This document shows positions 1-8,380 of a stretch of 64,000 nucleotides of DNA, one piece after another; within the stretch, counting starts at the first letter, position 1, and each line of letters starts with the position of its first letter. This DNA comes from Anaerolineae bacterium (lineage in GTDB: Bacteria > Chloroflexota > Anaerolineae > Promineifilales > Promineifilaceae), in assembly GCA_023382655.1 (NCBI GenBank), contig JAHDWK010000005.1, positions 259,801 through 323,800 on the forward strand. The letters are read 5' to 3'. The notes beneath the pieces were generated by a model. It did no database searches. It was not told the DNA's origin and was given only the letters and a program-made list of their open reading frames with translations. A program made the position numbers and the translations under genes.

Positions 1-49
1 CTCATATATAAATGATGTTTAATAAAGTGGGTCTTTACCGGCAAGTCTG

Positions 50-96
50 GCAGATACGGCCGTCACAATCTTCATTGTGATGGGTTGGCATCTGCC
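50..96 (-). terminator. Hairpin just downstream of the PP2C gene
   Basis: On the minus strand, GGCAGAT...ATCTGCC and ATCACAAT...ATTGTGA arms form an interrupted stem immediately after the phosphatase stop codon. There is no clear T tract, so this is a possible rather than typical intrinsic terminator. Confidence 0.35.
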
Positions 97-1005
97 TTAT
101 ACACGCAATACGAGCCAGGCGAAAAATATCAACACAATCATAAAAACAGCCAGGAATCCGGTGTACAGCCAGAGGAAGGAGCGATGGGATGGGGTGGCGG
201 TGAGATGGGGATGGGTGACGGCCGTGTCACTCACTCCTTGCTCTTTTGCCTGCCCATACTGGATAACCACCACGGAGATGTTATCCTCGCCGCCGCGCTG
301 CCGCGCCATTTGCGCCAGTAATTCGGCGGCTTCATCGAGTGGCTTTTGGCCAATGACATCATTGATTTCCCTGTCATTAACGTGCCGCGTCAGGCCATCG
401 GAACAAAGCAGGATAATGTCTCCGGGCAGCAACGTCAGCGTAAACAGCTCAATCTTGGGTTTGTTCTCTGACCCCAGGCTGTAGAGGATGACGTTTTTGC
501 GGGGATGTACTTCCGCTTCGGCCTCGGTAATGGCCCCTTCTTCTAGCAGTTTGGCGACCAGACTCTGGTCTCTTGTAATTTGTTGTATTAGTCCATTTCG
601 CCAATGATACGCCCGGCTGTCGCCGACATTGCCGATAAAGACCTGATTTTCTTGTAAAACGGCCGTGACCATGGTGGTGGCCATGCGGCTGTTGTTGTTT
701 CGTTCAGCTACAAGCTGGCGCAGGTCGCTGTTAGCGGCCTGCATGGCATCGAGCAAACGACGGCCCCAATCCGATTCCTGGTTGTTTTCCACAAAGTGGG
801 CAATCATGCGTTCACTGGCGAAGTGGCTGGCCACTTCGCCCGCATCTGCACCGCCGACGCCATCAGCTACCAGATAAATCCATCCGTTTTGTTGAATGTC
901 TTGGGGATCAACTGGCTCCCGACAGGCGATGTAATCCTCATTGTGTTCCCGAACAAGTCCGGTATCGGTGGTGAGGTGGGCCTGTATTTGCCCAAGTTCT
1001 GCCAT
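97..1005 (-). CDS. PP2C-family Ser/Thr protein phosphatase with C-terminal membrane anchor
   Basis: A 302-aa PPM/PP2C metal-dependent phosphatase (Stp/PrpC type), which removes phosphate from Ser/Thr, usually opposing Hanks-type kinases. Visible motifs in order are RxHNED near residue 20, DGVGG with following acidic residues near 50, GDSRAY near 125, CSDGL near 180 and GGEDNISVV near 235, covering the metal-binding aspartates. A hydrophobic segment at the extreme C-terminus (about 280-300) should anchor it to the membrane with the catalytic domain in the cytoplasm. The start at MAELGQ is preferred over an upstream in-frame Met 12 codons earlier because it begins at the conserved domain. No kinase gene is in the window. 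A TPR membrane protein lies just upstream on the same strand. Confidence 0.93.
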   Translation of the reverse strand: MAELGQIQAHLTTDTGLVREHNEDYIACREPVDPQDIQQNGWIYLVADGVGGADAGEVASHFASERMIAHFVENNQESDWGRRLLDAMQAANSDLRQLVAERNNNSRMATTMVTAVLQENQVFIGNVGDSRAYHWRNGLIQQITRDQSLVAKLLEEGAITEAEAEVHPRKNVILYSLGSENKPKIELFTLTLLPGDIILLCSDGLTRHVNDREINDVIGQKPLDEAAELLAQMARQRGGEDNISVVVIQYGQAKEQGVSDTAVTHPHLTATPSHRSFLWLYTGFLAVFMIVLIFFAWLVLRV

Positions 1006-1069
1006 GCCAGAGACTATATACACAAATGGGCAATGGGGCAAGCCTTACTTCGGTGGGGATAATGAAAAG

Positions 1070-1107
1070 CAATTGGGTAATTGGGTAATTACTCAATTAC
1101 CCAATTG
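1070..1107. repeat. Inverted ATTGGGTAATT repeat (family F1)
   Basis: The stretch reads as ATTGGGTAATTGGGTAATT followed by its near-perfect inverse, so it can fold into a hairpin. It overlaps the 3' end of the TPR gene and supplies its last residues (QLGN) and stop codon. A perfect 40-bp palindrome of the same family lies at 24778-24817. Confidence 0.85.
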
Positions 1108-1818
1108 CTGAGTCACAACCAGATAAACGAGATACAAAGCAATCAGCATAAAAAAGATAACAAGAACACCCATGACCAAATTGAGTTGGGAGGCTTTTTG
1201 TTTTTTGGTGCGTGGTTTTTTGGCCGCTGGTTTTTTGCGGGGGGCAGGTTTGGCTTTGGCCGCGGGGGCTGGCTGGGGTTTGGTTTTGGACGGCGCTTCT
1301 TTCTCGGCGGGGAAGGGGGAAACCTGGGTGGGGGGTTCCTGGGTGACCCAGGTGGAGTTGACGTCTTGTTGCAGCCAGTCGGGCACGTCTTTGGCGGGAG
1401 CGGTGGCTACGGCCGTGACCCCCGCTTCTTCTGTTCCCACTTCTTCTACAACGCCAGGAGCGGCGCGCATTCCCATCTTTTCCAGTTGCAGCGCTCCGAC
1501 ATCCCCGGCCAACCATTCAGGCAGCGTGTCACCTTCTGATTGGGCCAGGAAGTCCAGGGGTTCGTCGGAGATGGCAATGGTTTCGGCCGTTTGCAGCCGG
1601 GTCAGCCGTTCCTGGGCTTTGGGGTGGGCAGGGTCCAGTGCCAGGGCCTTGCCCAGATAAAGTGCTTGCTTTTCTTTGGAATCCACCAGCATACTGAGTA
1701 AATACCAGGATTGCACATCATCGGGGTTTTCTTTGAGGTTGGCGGCTAACAATAACTGTGCTTCCCGTTTGTTATTGGCGCGAGTGGCGGTGATTGCATC
1801 TGATAATGCCTGGTTCAT
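1093..1818 (-). CDS. TPR-like protein with Ala/Pro/Lys linker and C-terminal TM segment
   Basis: A 241-aa protein. Residues 1-75 hold two tetratricopeptide-like helical repeats (RANNKREAQLLLAANL, YLGKALALDPAHPKAQERL). A long low-complexity linker rich in Pro, Ala, Lys and Thr (about 130-210) follows, then one hydrophobic helix (about 215-237). The layout suggests a membrane-tethered scaffold, with TPR part and basic linker on the cytoplasmic side. The function is unknown. It may be co-transcribed with the phosphatase downstream. The ATG is preceded by a GGAGA-type Shine-Dalgarno. The final residues come from an intergenic repeat. Confidence 0.8.
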   Translation of the reverse strand: MNQALSDAITATRANNKREAQLLLAANLKENPDDVQSWYLLSMLVDSKEKQALYLGKALALDPAHPKAQERLTRLQTAETIAISDEPLDFLAQSEGDTLPEWLAGDVGALQLEKMGMRAAPGVVEEVGTEEAGVTAVATAPAKDVPDWLQQDVNSTWVTQEPPTQVSPFPAEKEAPSKTKPQPAPAAKAKPAPRKKPAAKKPRTKKQKASQLNLVMGVLVIFFMLIALYLVYLVVTQQLGN

Positions 1819-2050
1819 TTTCTGTCTCTCTCCTGTCAGGGTGTATCAGTTGTTACTTATGTCAAACATTGTAGCACGACCTGAAAGAAATTTCGACAAG
1901 GAGTTTTTCGTTAGTAACCGTCCAGTGAAGCTCGCTGGACACTTACGAATTTCCCATAGATGAGGAGATCATACAGACACGGCCGTTCATAATTTAGCTA
2001 CAATACACCCATACCAAAAAGGATTAGCAGCACAGGCTGATTGATGAACG

Positions 2051-3931
2051 GTGACTGAAAAAGATGCTTTAAGCCAGCGAATCATAGAACTGGAAACGAT
2101 AGCCCAGATTAGCACGGCCGTTTCCGGCATACTGGATCTCGATCAACTCTTACAATTTGCTTTGGTGCGCACCAAAGAGCAATTTGACCTCTACCATGTC
2201 AATATCGCCCTGCTGGATGAGGCCGGGGGAAATCTGGTACCGGTCATGGGTGATAATAACATGCTCAGCATTCATTCGCCCGTACCCGCCATTCCCCTTC
2301 AGCAGCAACCTTCCATCTGCGCCCGTGTCGCCCGCGAAAGAATCACGATGGTCGTGAATGATGTTTACCGCCATCCCGACTTCATGCCGCATCCTTTATT
2401 GCCGGAAACAAAGGCGGAACTGTGCCTGCCCATGATTGTGGGCGACCAATTGATTGGCATTCTGGATGTACAGGCCAGAGAAAGTAACCGTTTTACTGAA
2501 GAGGATGTGCGTATCCACAAGACGTTGGCAGCCCAGTTTGCTATTGCCATTCAAAACGCGCGGGCCTTTCGGCTATCAGCGCAACGCGCCGAGGAGTTGA
2601 CCATCCTCAACGAAATGAGCCGTTCGCTCAGTTCTACCCAGGGCATTGAACCGCTGCTGACGACTTTTGTCCATTACGCTGCGCGTTTGATTGATACAAC
2701 CAATCTGTATATCGTTTTTTATGAACCGGAAAATCGGGCGGCGGGGGAGATTGTGTTTGCCCTGGATGTGGCTGACGGGCAGTTTAGGTGGTATGACCGG
2801 CGTCGCCATTTTGCCAATGGGCTGGTTGAGTATATTTTGCGCACAGAGCGGCCGTTGCTCATCCCCGCTCATGTGGCCGAAAAGGTAAAGGAGCTAAACC
2901 TGGAAGTACCGCGGGGCATTCGCTCCAAGTCATGGTTAGGTGTACCGATGGTGGTGAACGGCCGTGTGACTGGCGTCGTTTCCCTGCAAAACCACACCAC
3001 CCCCTATCGGTTTAATGAAGACAGCCTGCGCCTCCTGGTTTCAATGGTGAATCAGGTGGCCCTGGCTGTGGAAAACGCTCGTTTATATGCCGCCCTACAA
3101 GAGCAAACCACACATTTAGAGCAAGAAGTTGCCCGGCGCACCGTCGAGTTGACCAGGACAAACCAACAGCTTACGACCGAAATAAACGAACGCAAACAGG
3201 CCGAAAGGGCCTTGCAAGTCTACGCACAGGAATTGGAACGCAGCAACCAGGAATTAGATAACTTTGCGCACGTGGCCTCTCATGATTTACAGGAGCCACT
3301 GCGCAAAATCACCACCTTTGGCAGCCGGTTAGAGGAAAAATATGGTACGACGCTGGATGAACGTGGCCTGGAGTATTTGCAGCGTATGCAGTCAGCCGCC
3401 AACCGTATGCAGCATCTCATTTTGGATTTACTGGTGTTATCGCGCGTCACCACGCACCGCCAACCGTTTAGCCCAGTTTCCCTGAGCAGTATTACCCATG
3501 GGGTTTTGTCTGACCTGGAAGTGCGTATCGAGCAGACGGGTGCGACCGTGACGGTGGATAACCTGCCAGAAATAGAAGCCGATCCGACGCAAATCAGACA
3601 ACTGCTGCAAAATCTGGTGGGTAATGCGCTGAAGTTTATTGACCCCCACAGGGCCCCGGTCATCCAGATTTACAGCCGGGCAACGGCCAACGGTGGGCAA
3701 GAGATGTGCCAGATTTTTGTAAAGGATAATGGCATTGGCATTGAACCACGGCACCAGGCGCGCATTTTTGAGATTTTTGAACGGTTGCACGGCCGTACTC
3801 TTTACGAGGGCACAGGCGTTGGCCTGGCTATTTGCCGCAAAATTGTGGAACGGCACAATGGTTCAATTTCTGTGGAAAGCATCCCCGGTGAAGGCGCTAC
3901 CTTTGTGGTGACGTTACCGTGCCGGCAATAG
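2051..3931 (+). CDS. Soluble GAF-GAF sensor histidine kinase
   Basis: 626 aa, GTG start. No membrane segment. Two GAF domains (about 25-175 and 190-345) are followed by a coiled coil (about 345-400). The HisKA helix contains the H box ASHDLQEPLRKI with the phospho-acceptor His at residue 411. The HATPase_c domain shows the N box (NLVGNALKFI), G1 (DNGIGIEP) and G2 (GTGVGLAICRKIV). This H box is of the phytochrome-like class. It should sense a small molecule or redox/light cue in the cytoplasm and phosphorylate a response regulator. No regulator gene is adjacent, so it is an orphan here. Start choice is uncertain because no strong Shine-Dalgarno is visible. Confidence 0.93.
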   Translation: MTEKDALSQRIIELETIAQISTAVSGILDLDQLLQFALVRTKEQFDLYHVNIALLDEAGGNLVPVMGDNNMLSIHSPVPAIPLQQQPSICARVARERITMVVNDVYRHPDFMPHPLLPETKAELCLPMIVGDQLIGILDVQARESNRFTEEDVRIHKTLAAQFAIAIQNARAFRLSAQRAEELTILNEMSRSLSSTQGIEPLLTTFVHYAARLIDTTNLYIVFYEPENRAAGEIVFALDVADGQFRWYDRRRHFANGLVEYILRTERPLLIPAHVAEKVKELNLEVPRGIRSKSWLGVPMVVNGRVTGVVSLQNHTTPYRFNEDSLRLLVSMVNQVALAVENARLYAALQEQTTHLEQEVARRTVELTRTNQQLTTEINERKQAERALQVYAQELERSNQELDNFAHVASHDLQEPLRKITTFGSRLEEKYGTTLDERGLEYLQRMQSAANRMQHLILDLLVLSRVTTHRQPFSPVSLSSITHGVLSDLEVRIEQTGATVTVDNLPEIEADPTQIRQLLQNLVGNALKFIDPHRAPVIQIYSRATANGGQEMCQIFVKDNGIGIEPRHQARIFEIFERLHGRTLYEGTGVGLAICRKIVERHNGSISVESIPGEGATFVVTLPCRQ

Positions 3932-3936
3932 GGAAA

Positions 3937-4010
3937 GGGAGATTAGGAGATTAGGAGATTGGGAGATTAAAAGAGCACCTGTCACCTTGTCACCCCTTCA
4001 CCTGTTCACC
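3937..4010. repeat. GGAGATT (F2) and CACCTTGTCACC (F7) repeat cluster
   Basis: Tandem GGAGATTAGGAGATT words (3937-3968) are followed by an array of CACCTTGTCACC-like words (3976-4010). The second array runs into the 3' end of the O-antigen-ligase-like gene and encodes its last residues (EGVNR) and stop. Both words recur throughout the window. Confidence 0.85.
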
Positions 4011-5431
4011 CCCTCACTCACTCCTCCCAACCGCGTGGCTGCTGCCGCCAGCCCCACCAGCAGCCAGAAGGCCGTCACCGCATGGTGGAATTCCAGATTA
4101 AACAGGTAATGATCAAATAAACCGGCGACCAGCCCACCGATGATGGCCGCGTGTAGTCCTAACCAGATGGGGTCTTTACGGCCGTCGGCCTTAATCGGCC
4201 CCCGGTTGAAAAAAGCATAAACAAACAAAGTACCCAACACCGCAAAAAAGGCCAGCAACCCCACCAACCCCATCGTCTGGGCCATGGTCAGGTACACATT
4301 GGCCACACCCAGATAAATGTCAATATCCGGCGTCCCGGCAAAACCAACGCCAAAAACGGGATACCGCTGCATCAGGATGAGGGCGTCCTTATATTCACCA
4401 TACCGCATTTGCGTAGCCAGGTCTTGCCCTTGAATCCCTTCCACAAAACGGGCAATGTACGTTTGAGCCGGGGGCAGCAGCAGAAAGAGCAAACCGAGAA
4501 CGACCATATATGGCAGTAGCCGCCGGTAGCGGGCCAGCCCCACAAAACCCAGCCCGGCCACCAGCCCCACCAGCGCCCCCCGCGAAAACGTCAGGATCAA
4601 CGCCAAAAAAATCGAGCCAACGACCAGATACGTGAGCCAACGGGGGAATAACGGCCGTTTGGCCACCAACTGTGGCCCCGCCAGCGCCCCCAGCATCAGC
4701 AGCAGTCCGCCCAGTACATTCGGGTCTACTGATGTACCGATAGCTCGTTCGGAAAGTTCGGGATTTTCCTCGATATAGCGAATCACCCAACCGCCGGGAT
4801 AACCTAACCGCGTGAGCATGTTCAAGAGGTCATTGGTGGTATCATCTGGCAGCAGCCAGAAGCCCACCGCCAGCAGCGCCGCGCCTGCCCCCGCCAGCAG
4901 CAGCACCTTCACCAGCCGTTCTAGCTGCTCCCAGGTGCGGCAGTAATCAATGACCACAAAGACAAAAAGCAGGCTCAAAATCAGTTCGGCGAATTTACGC
5001 AACAGAGTGGGCGTCAGTGGCCCGTTGGCTAACCCAAAAATAAAGGCAAAAACGGCGACAATGATAAAGATGAGCAGGGGTAGGGTGAGGGGAGTGGTGA
5101 GGACATCACGTTGTTGGCCCGTGACCAGCCCTAATGCCCACACGCCGATAACGGCGGCCAATGCCAGGTCTAAGAAAGTGGGCGTCAGGCCAATGTCAAC
5201 GGGTAATGTGGCAAAGGGTAGCAGGCAAACGACGGCCATCACTCCCCAAAAGCCCAGCTCGATATTACGCAGCACCACCACCACCGCTACCCCCGCCAAC
5301 AGCAGCGCCAGCGCCGCCAGCGGCCCGCCATACGCCAGCAGCAGACCGCCGAACACGGCCGTGATGGCGATCATCACCGCCAAGAGTAGGGTGTTTCGTG
5401 AGGCGCGATCCGTATTCCGTAAATCGTTCAT
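3998..5431 (-). CDS. O-antigen ligase/polymerase-like integral membrane protein
   Basis: 477 aa with about a dozen hydrophobic helices. The central pattern TSVDPNVLGGLLL and TFSRGALVGLVAGL is typical of the Wzy_C/O-antigen-ligase fold, as is a large extracytoplasmic loop between the late helices (RYGEYKDALILMQRYPVFGVGF). Such proteins polymerise or transfer lipid-linked glycans at the outer face of the membrane. It is the last gene of a three-gene leftward operon: its ATG overlaps the TGA of the MazG-like gene by 4 nt (ATGA), pointing to coupled translation. Substrate is unknown. The C-terminal tail is encoded by intergenic repeat sequence. Confidence 0.85.
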   Translation of the reverse strand: MNDLRNTDRASRNTLLLAVMIAITAVFGGLLLAYGGPLAALALLLAGVAVVVVLRNIELGFWGVMAVVCLLPFATLPVDIGLTPTFLDLALAAVIGVWALGLVTGQQRDVLTTPLTLPLLIFIIVAVFAFIFGLANGPLTPTLLRKFAELILSLLFVFVVIDYCRTWEQLERLVKVLLLAGAGAALLAVGFWLLPDDTTNDLLNMLTRLGYPGGWVIRYIEENPELSERAIGTSVDPNVLGGLLLMLGALAGPQLVAKRPLFPRWLTYLVVGSIFLALILTFSRGALVGLVAGLGFVGLARYRRLLPYMVVLGLLFLLLPPAQTYIARFVEGIQGQDLATQMRYGEYKDALILMQRYPVFGVGFAGTPDIDIYLGVANVYLTMAQTMGLVGLLAFFAVLGTLFVYAFFNRGPIKADGRKDPIWLGLHAAIIGGLVAGLFDHYLFNLEFHHAVTAFWLLVGLAAAATRLGGVSEGVNR

Positions 5432-5739
5432 TCGTCAATCAGGCCTTCAGCCAGCATGTGGGTGTAGGATTGCTGGACGGCCGTCTCCAATTCCGCCTGG
5501 ATGCCATAATGCATGGCAATTTGCAGGGCGCATCTTAGCACATCCATCACTTCTTTGGCGAGTTTGGCCGGGTCTGGCTCGCCGTGTTTTTGCCGTTTAA
5601 CGCCACTGCCTTCCCAGTGATTTACCTCCGCTGCCAGTTCGCCACATTCTTCTGCCAGCCGGGTGATGATTTGAAAGGGGTTATCACCGCCAGGGAAGCG
5701 CTGGTTTAGCCCTTCGTTCATCTTGTAAAGTCGTTCCAT
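5428..5739 (-). CDS. MazG-like nucleotide pyrophosphohydrolase-type protein
   Basis: 103 aa. Residues 20-40 (IITRLAEECGELAAEVNH) carry the ExxE(x)E helix pattern of MazG/all-alpha NTP pyrophosphatases. A second helix (KLAKEVMDVLRCALQIA) has the E..D pair expected for Mg binding. Members hydrolyse non-canonical or excess NTPs to NMP and PPi. The start is set at MERLYKM because the upstream gene's TGA overlaps it by one base (TGATG). The downstream gene's ATG overlaps its own stop. Sitting between two membrane glycan genes is probably incidental, although translation is coupled. Confidence 0.85.
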   Translation of the reverse strand: MERLYKMNEGLNQRFPGGDNPFQIITRLAEECGELAAEVNHWEGSGVKRQKHGEPDPAKLAKEVMDVLRCALQIAMHYGIQAELETAVQQSYTHMLAEGLIDE

Positions 5740-8138
5740 CAATCCACTCGTAACAGGGTCAGTTGTAAGAAGTCGTCGGTGAGACGGCCGTCCGCCGTGA
5801 TCCGTTGCAATCGCTGAAATTCGCCTGCGGGTGAAAGCGTGTACAGCCCAATGATGAGGGGATACACGTCGGCTGACGTCTCCGGGTTGAGCGTGAGCGT
5901 CAGAAGCACGGGCTGGGGCGTGCCCAGGGGCCATTGCGATGTGGGCACGGGCAAATCTTGCGCCGCCCAGCGGGTGGTATCTTCGTCTACAACCTGGGCA
6001 AAGATGGTGTAATCGGCGGTGACGGGTTGGCTAAATTGCCAGTACAGGGTCAGGTCCACCGTTTCCCCGGTTACTGCTCGGCGGGGATTCAGTTCATACC
6101 CCACCAGCTCCACGCCTTTTTCAAAATTGACAGAGATAGGGTTGGGTATAGCGCCAGGCACGGCCGTGAGTGACACATCTGCCAGTGTGACTGCATTTTC
6201 CAGCACAGGCAATATTCCACCATCGGTCACCGGCAGCCGTTCACATGCCGGGCAGGTGGCATAGTCATACAGGCCCACGGTCAATTCCAGGTCAATGGGG
6301 GCTACGGCCGTGTCCGGCACAGTCAGCAAATGACGAGTAACGATGCGTTCGCCTGGCGACAACAGCGATGTGGGGCGCAATCCCTGCCCATGAAACATGT
6401 CTCGCTGGGCGATGGGGCGTTCCAGCACCGGATCATTGAGATGCACAAAAATGCTCCAGTTGCGGGTAATGGGTTGTAACACTTCCCATTCTAACGTGAC
6501 CCAGACTGTTTCGCCGGGCTGCACGGCCGTCGGCGACAGTTCATAGCCCACCAGTTTCAGGCTCTCGCCGTAGGTAACGGCCGTGGGCACGGATGGTGGG
6601 TCGTAGCGGGGTGGTTGGTAAGACGACCGTATCCACAAAAATGGAGCGACTGCCGCCACTACAAACATAAAACTGCTTAACCCGACCACTACCCACACTG
6701 CCGGGCGGCGCGGCAGCCAGCCCACCAATCCCACGACCAGCAGCGTCGTCAGCGTGGAGAGCGCCGTGAACACCAGCCGCCCCTGTGAAGACCAGGTGGT
6801 CGTCGCCCACTGAATCAACCCCACCACCACCGCCGCCGAAAAAAGCAGGCAGACGATGAGGGCGAAGTGGCGTTCGACACAACGGAGGAGATAGGAGATG
6901 AGGAGATGGGGAGATGGGGAGATTGCCGATCTCTCAATCTCCCCATCTCCCCATCTCTTAATTACGTACACCACAAACCCCACCACACTCACCACCAACA
7001 CCACATTCAACACCGCATAAATCCACGCCGGCATGGGTACATTGACGCCGCCAAACAGTCCCCAGTATGACATGAGAAAACCATGTCGTTCGCTCCACAA
7101 TTGGAACAGCGAAGCCGGATGCGCCCGCTGGCCCAAGACGGCAATAAAGGCGTTCCAGCCCAGAAAATCACCATACAGCCGGATGTTGCGCCAGTACCAC
7201 CAACCGGCAATGAGCAGTACTGGCAGCAGCATGACCAGGAAAGTGAGCAGAGATTTGAGGAGGATACGGCCGTAGTCCGTAATCCGTAATCGGTAATCCG
7301 TGAGGCGTGATGCGTGATGCGTGACCGATTCACCTGACACCTGAACACTTCTTCTCTGCCATTGCGAAATAAACGCCGTACCCAGGGCGATGGGGAAGAG
7401 GCCAAACGTGCCCTCCTTTGTCAAGATTGCCAGGCCAATGACCATGCCGATAAGCAGCCAGCGTAATCCGTAATCCGTAATCCGTAATCTGCTAACTGCA
7501 TACTGCTTACTGCTCACGGCATACTGCTTACTAACCATCCGGATCATTAGCAAGATTGCCAGCGAAGCCAGGGGAATCGCCAGATTGTCGTTATTCACCG
7601 AGGCGCTGATGAAGAGGAACATGGGCAGGAAGGCATTGACGGCGGCAGCGCCCAGGCGGATTTCGGGGCGGTCTGGCTCCACTTCTCTGGCAATCAGGTA
7701 CGTGAGATAAACGGTAGCCGCGCCCAATAAGATAGAAAAAAGCCGCACCAACCGTGCTGCCAGCAACGTTCCCTGCCAGGGATTCCAGGCCGGGTTGTGG
7801 ATGGTCAGGTTGATGTTGCCGTCAGTGGTGATGATGCCGTTGTCTACATGCGGGTTTTCCCAGCGCACCGTTTCCATATCGGCCGTATCAATCCAGAAGG
7901 TGAGCGCCGCCCCCAGGTAATAATAGAGGGGTGGCTGGCTGGCTTCTTGTTTCCAGGGGCCGGCCTGGGCGGGGTCAAATACCTGCACCGGCAGGGGATT
8001 GCCTGCCGCCAGGTGGCGTACCATAGGGTAATGCCACAATTCATCCGACGCTTCAAAGATGGGGGTGAGAAAGGCATAAACGCCGCCAAGTAATAGAAAG
8101 AGGAGGAGGATGAGGCGAAGCCACCGTTGTTCGGTCAT
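5739..8138 (-). CDS. Glycosyltransferase-like (PMT/ArnT-type) polytopic membrane protein with in-frame repeat insertions
   Basis: 799 aa. The N-terminal half has about 10 TM helices and starts with an early acidic loop (FEASDELWHYP) that resembles the first-loop Asp region of GT-C glycosyltransferases. The C-terminal half (about 520-799) holds two similar soluble beta-rich segments, each starting VG-YEL-P and continuing with VxLxWxxxxP. Three stretches (about residues 203-226, 268-290 and 393-417) are translated copies of the same short repeats that fill spacers elsewhere. They fall between predicted helices, so the protein probably tolerates them as loops. First gene of the operon with the MazG-like and ligase-like genes. 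Donor and acceptor are unknown. Confidence 0.82.
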   Translation of the reverse strand: MTEQRWLRLILLLFLLLGGVYAFLTPIFEASDELWHYPMVRHLAAGNPLPVQVFDPAQAGPWKQEASQPPLYYYLGAALTFWIDTADMETVRWENPHVDNGIITTDGNINLTIHNPAWNPWQGTLLAARLVRLFSILLGAATVYLTYLIAREVEPDRPEIRLGAAAVNAFLPMFLFISASVNNDNLAIPLASLAILLMIRMVSKQYAVSSKQYAVSRLRITDYGLRWLLIGMVIGLAILTKEGTFGLFPIALGTAFISQWQRRSVQVSGESVTHHASRLTDYRLRITDYGRILLKSLLTFLVMLLPVLLIAGWWYWRNIRLYGDFLGWNAFIAVLGQRAHPASLFQLWSERHGFLMSYWGLFGGVNVPMPAWIYAVLNVVLVVSVVGFVVYVIKRWGDGEIERSAISPSPHLLISYLLRCVERHFALIVCLLFSAAVVVGLIQWATTTWSSQGRLVFTALSTLTTLLVVGLVGWLPRRPAVWVVVGLSSFMFVVAAVAPFLWIRSSYQPPRYDPPSVPTAVTYGESLKLVGYELSPTAVQPGETVWVTLEWEVLQPITRNWSIFVHLNDPVLERPIAQRDMFHGQGLRPTSLLSPGERIVTRHLLTVPDTAVAPIDLELTVGLYDYATCPACERLPVTDGGILPVLENAVTLADVSLTAVPGAIPNPISVNFEKGVELVGYELNPRRAVTGETVDLTLYWQFSQPVTADYTIFAQVVDEDTTRWAAQDLPVPTSQWPLGTPQPVLLTLTLNPETSADVYPLIIGLYTLSPAGEFQRLQRITADGRLTDDFLQLTLLRVD
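6887..6960. repeat. F2 inverted doublet inside a coding frame
   Basis: Direct GGAGATGGGGAGAT words face their inverse CATCTCCCCATCTC across a 6-base centre, forming a long hairpin. It lies in frame within the membrane glycosyltransferase-like gene without a stop codon. Confidence 0.9.
7269..7330. repeat. F3 (TCCGTAATCCG) and GATGCGTGATGCGTG repeats inside a coding frame
   Basis: Tandem CGTAATC words followed by GTGATGCGTGATGC words. Read on the minus strand they give HHASRL and RLRITDYG in the host protein. Identical words occur in non-coding spacers (10181-10306) and in the icmF frame (48338-48372). Confidence 0.88.
7463..7532. repeat. F3 and F6 (ACTGCTTACTGCT) repeats inside a coding frame
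   Basis: Four tandem CGTAATC words are joined to ACTGCATACTGCTTACTGCT words. On the minus strand they encode KQYAVSSKQYAVS and ITDYG within the glycosyltransferase-like protein. The F6 word fills the spacer at 50305-50378. Confidence 0.88.
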
Positions 8139-8214
8139 AGGCGGCTGATTGTACCTGCAAGAAAGGGCGCTGCCATCTGTGGCCGGTACATGTTCAAACT
8201 ACGCTCAGTCTACG

Positions 8215-8265
8215 ATTGACGCTGCGCTGTGATTGACGCTGCGCTGTGATTGACGCTGCGCTGTG
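8215..8265 (+). repeat. Three perfect 17-bp tandem repeats upstream of a kinase promoter
   Basis: The unit ATTGACGCTGCGCTGTG is repeated three times without change and ends one base before a promoter-like -35 hexamer. The spacing is about 1.6 helical turns. This could be an iteron-like regulator binding array or simple slippage. Confidence 0.9.
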
Positions 8266-8266
8266 A

Positions 8267-8295
8267 TTGATTGCAGTTTGTTCCCCGTTTATACT
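8267..8295 (+). promoter_or_regulatory. Sigma70-type promoter for the membrane histidine kinase
   Basis: TTGATT, 17-bp spacer, TATACT. The predicted start is about 80 bases before the kinase ATG. Confidence 0.6.
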
Positions 8296-8380
8296 GTACT
8301 CAGCCCTTCACGGCCGTCACCACCCATCAGTAAGGTGAATTTTTGATTTCATAAATTACCAGACGGAAAAGCCAAAGCTA

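Noticed and set aside
7463..7532. CRISPR-like look of regularly repeated words
   Set aside because: Units are 7-10 bases with no unique spacers of even length; they are simple tandem words shared with other spacers.
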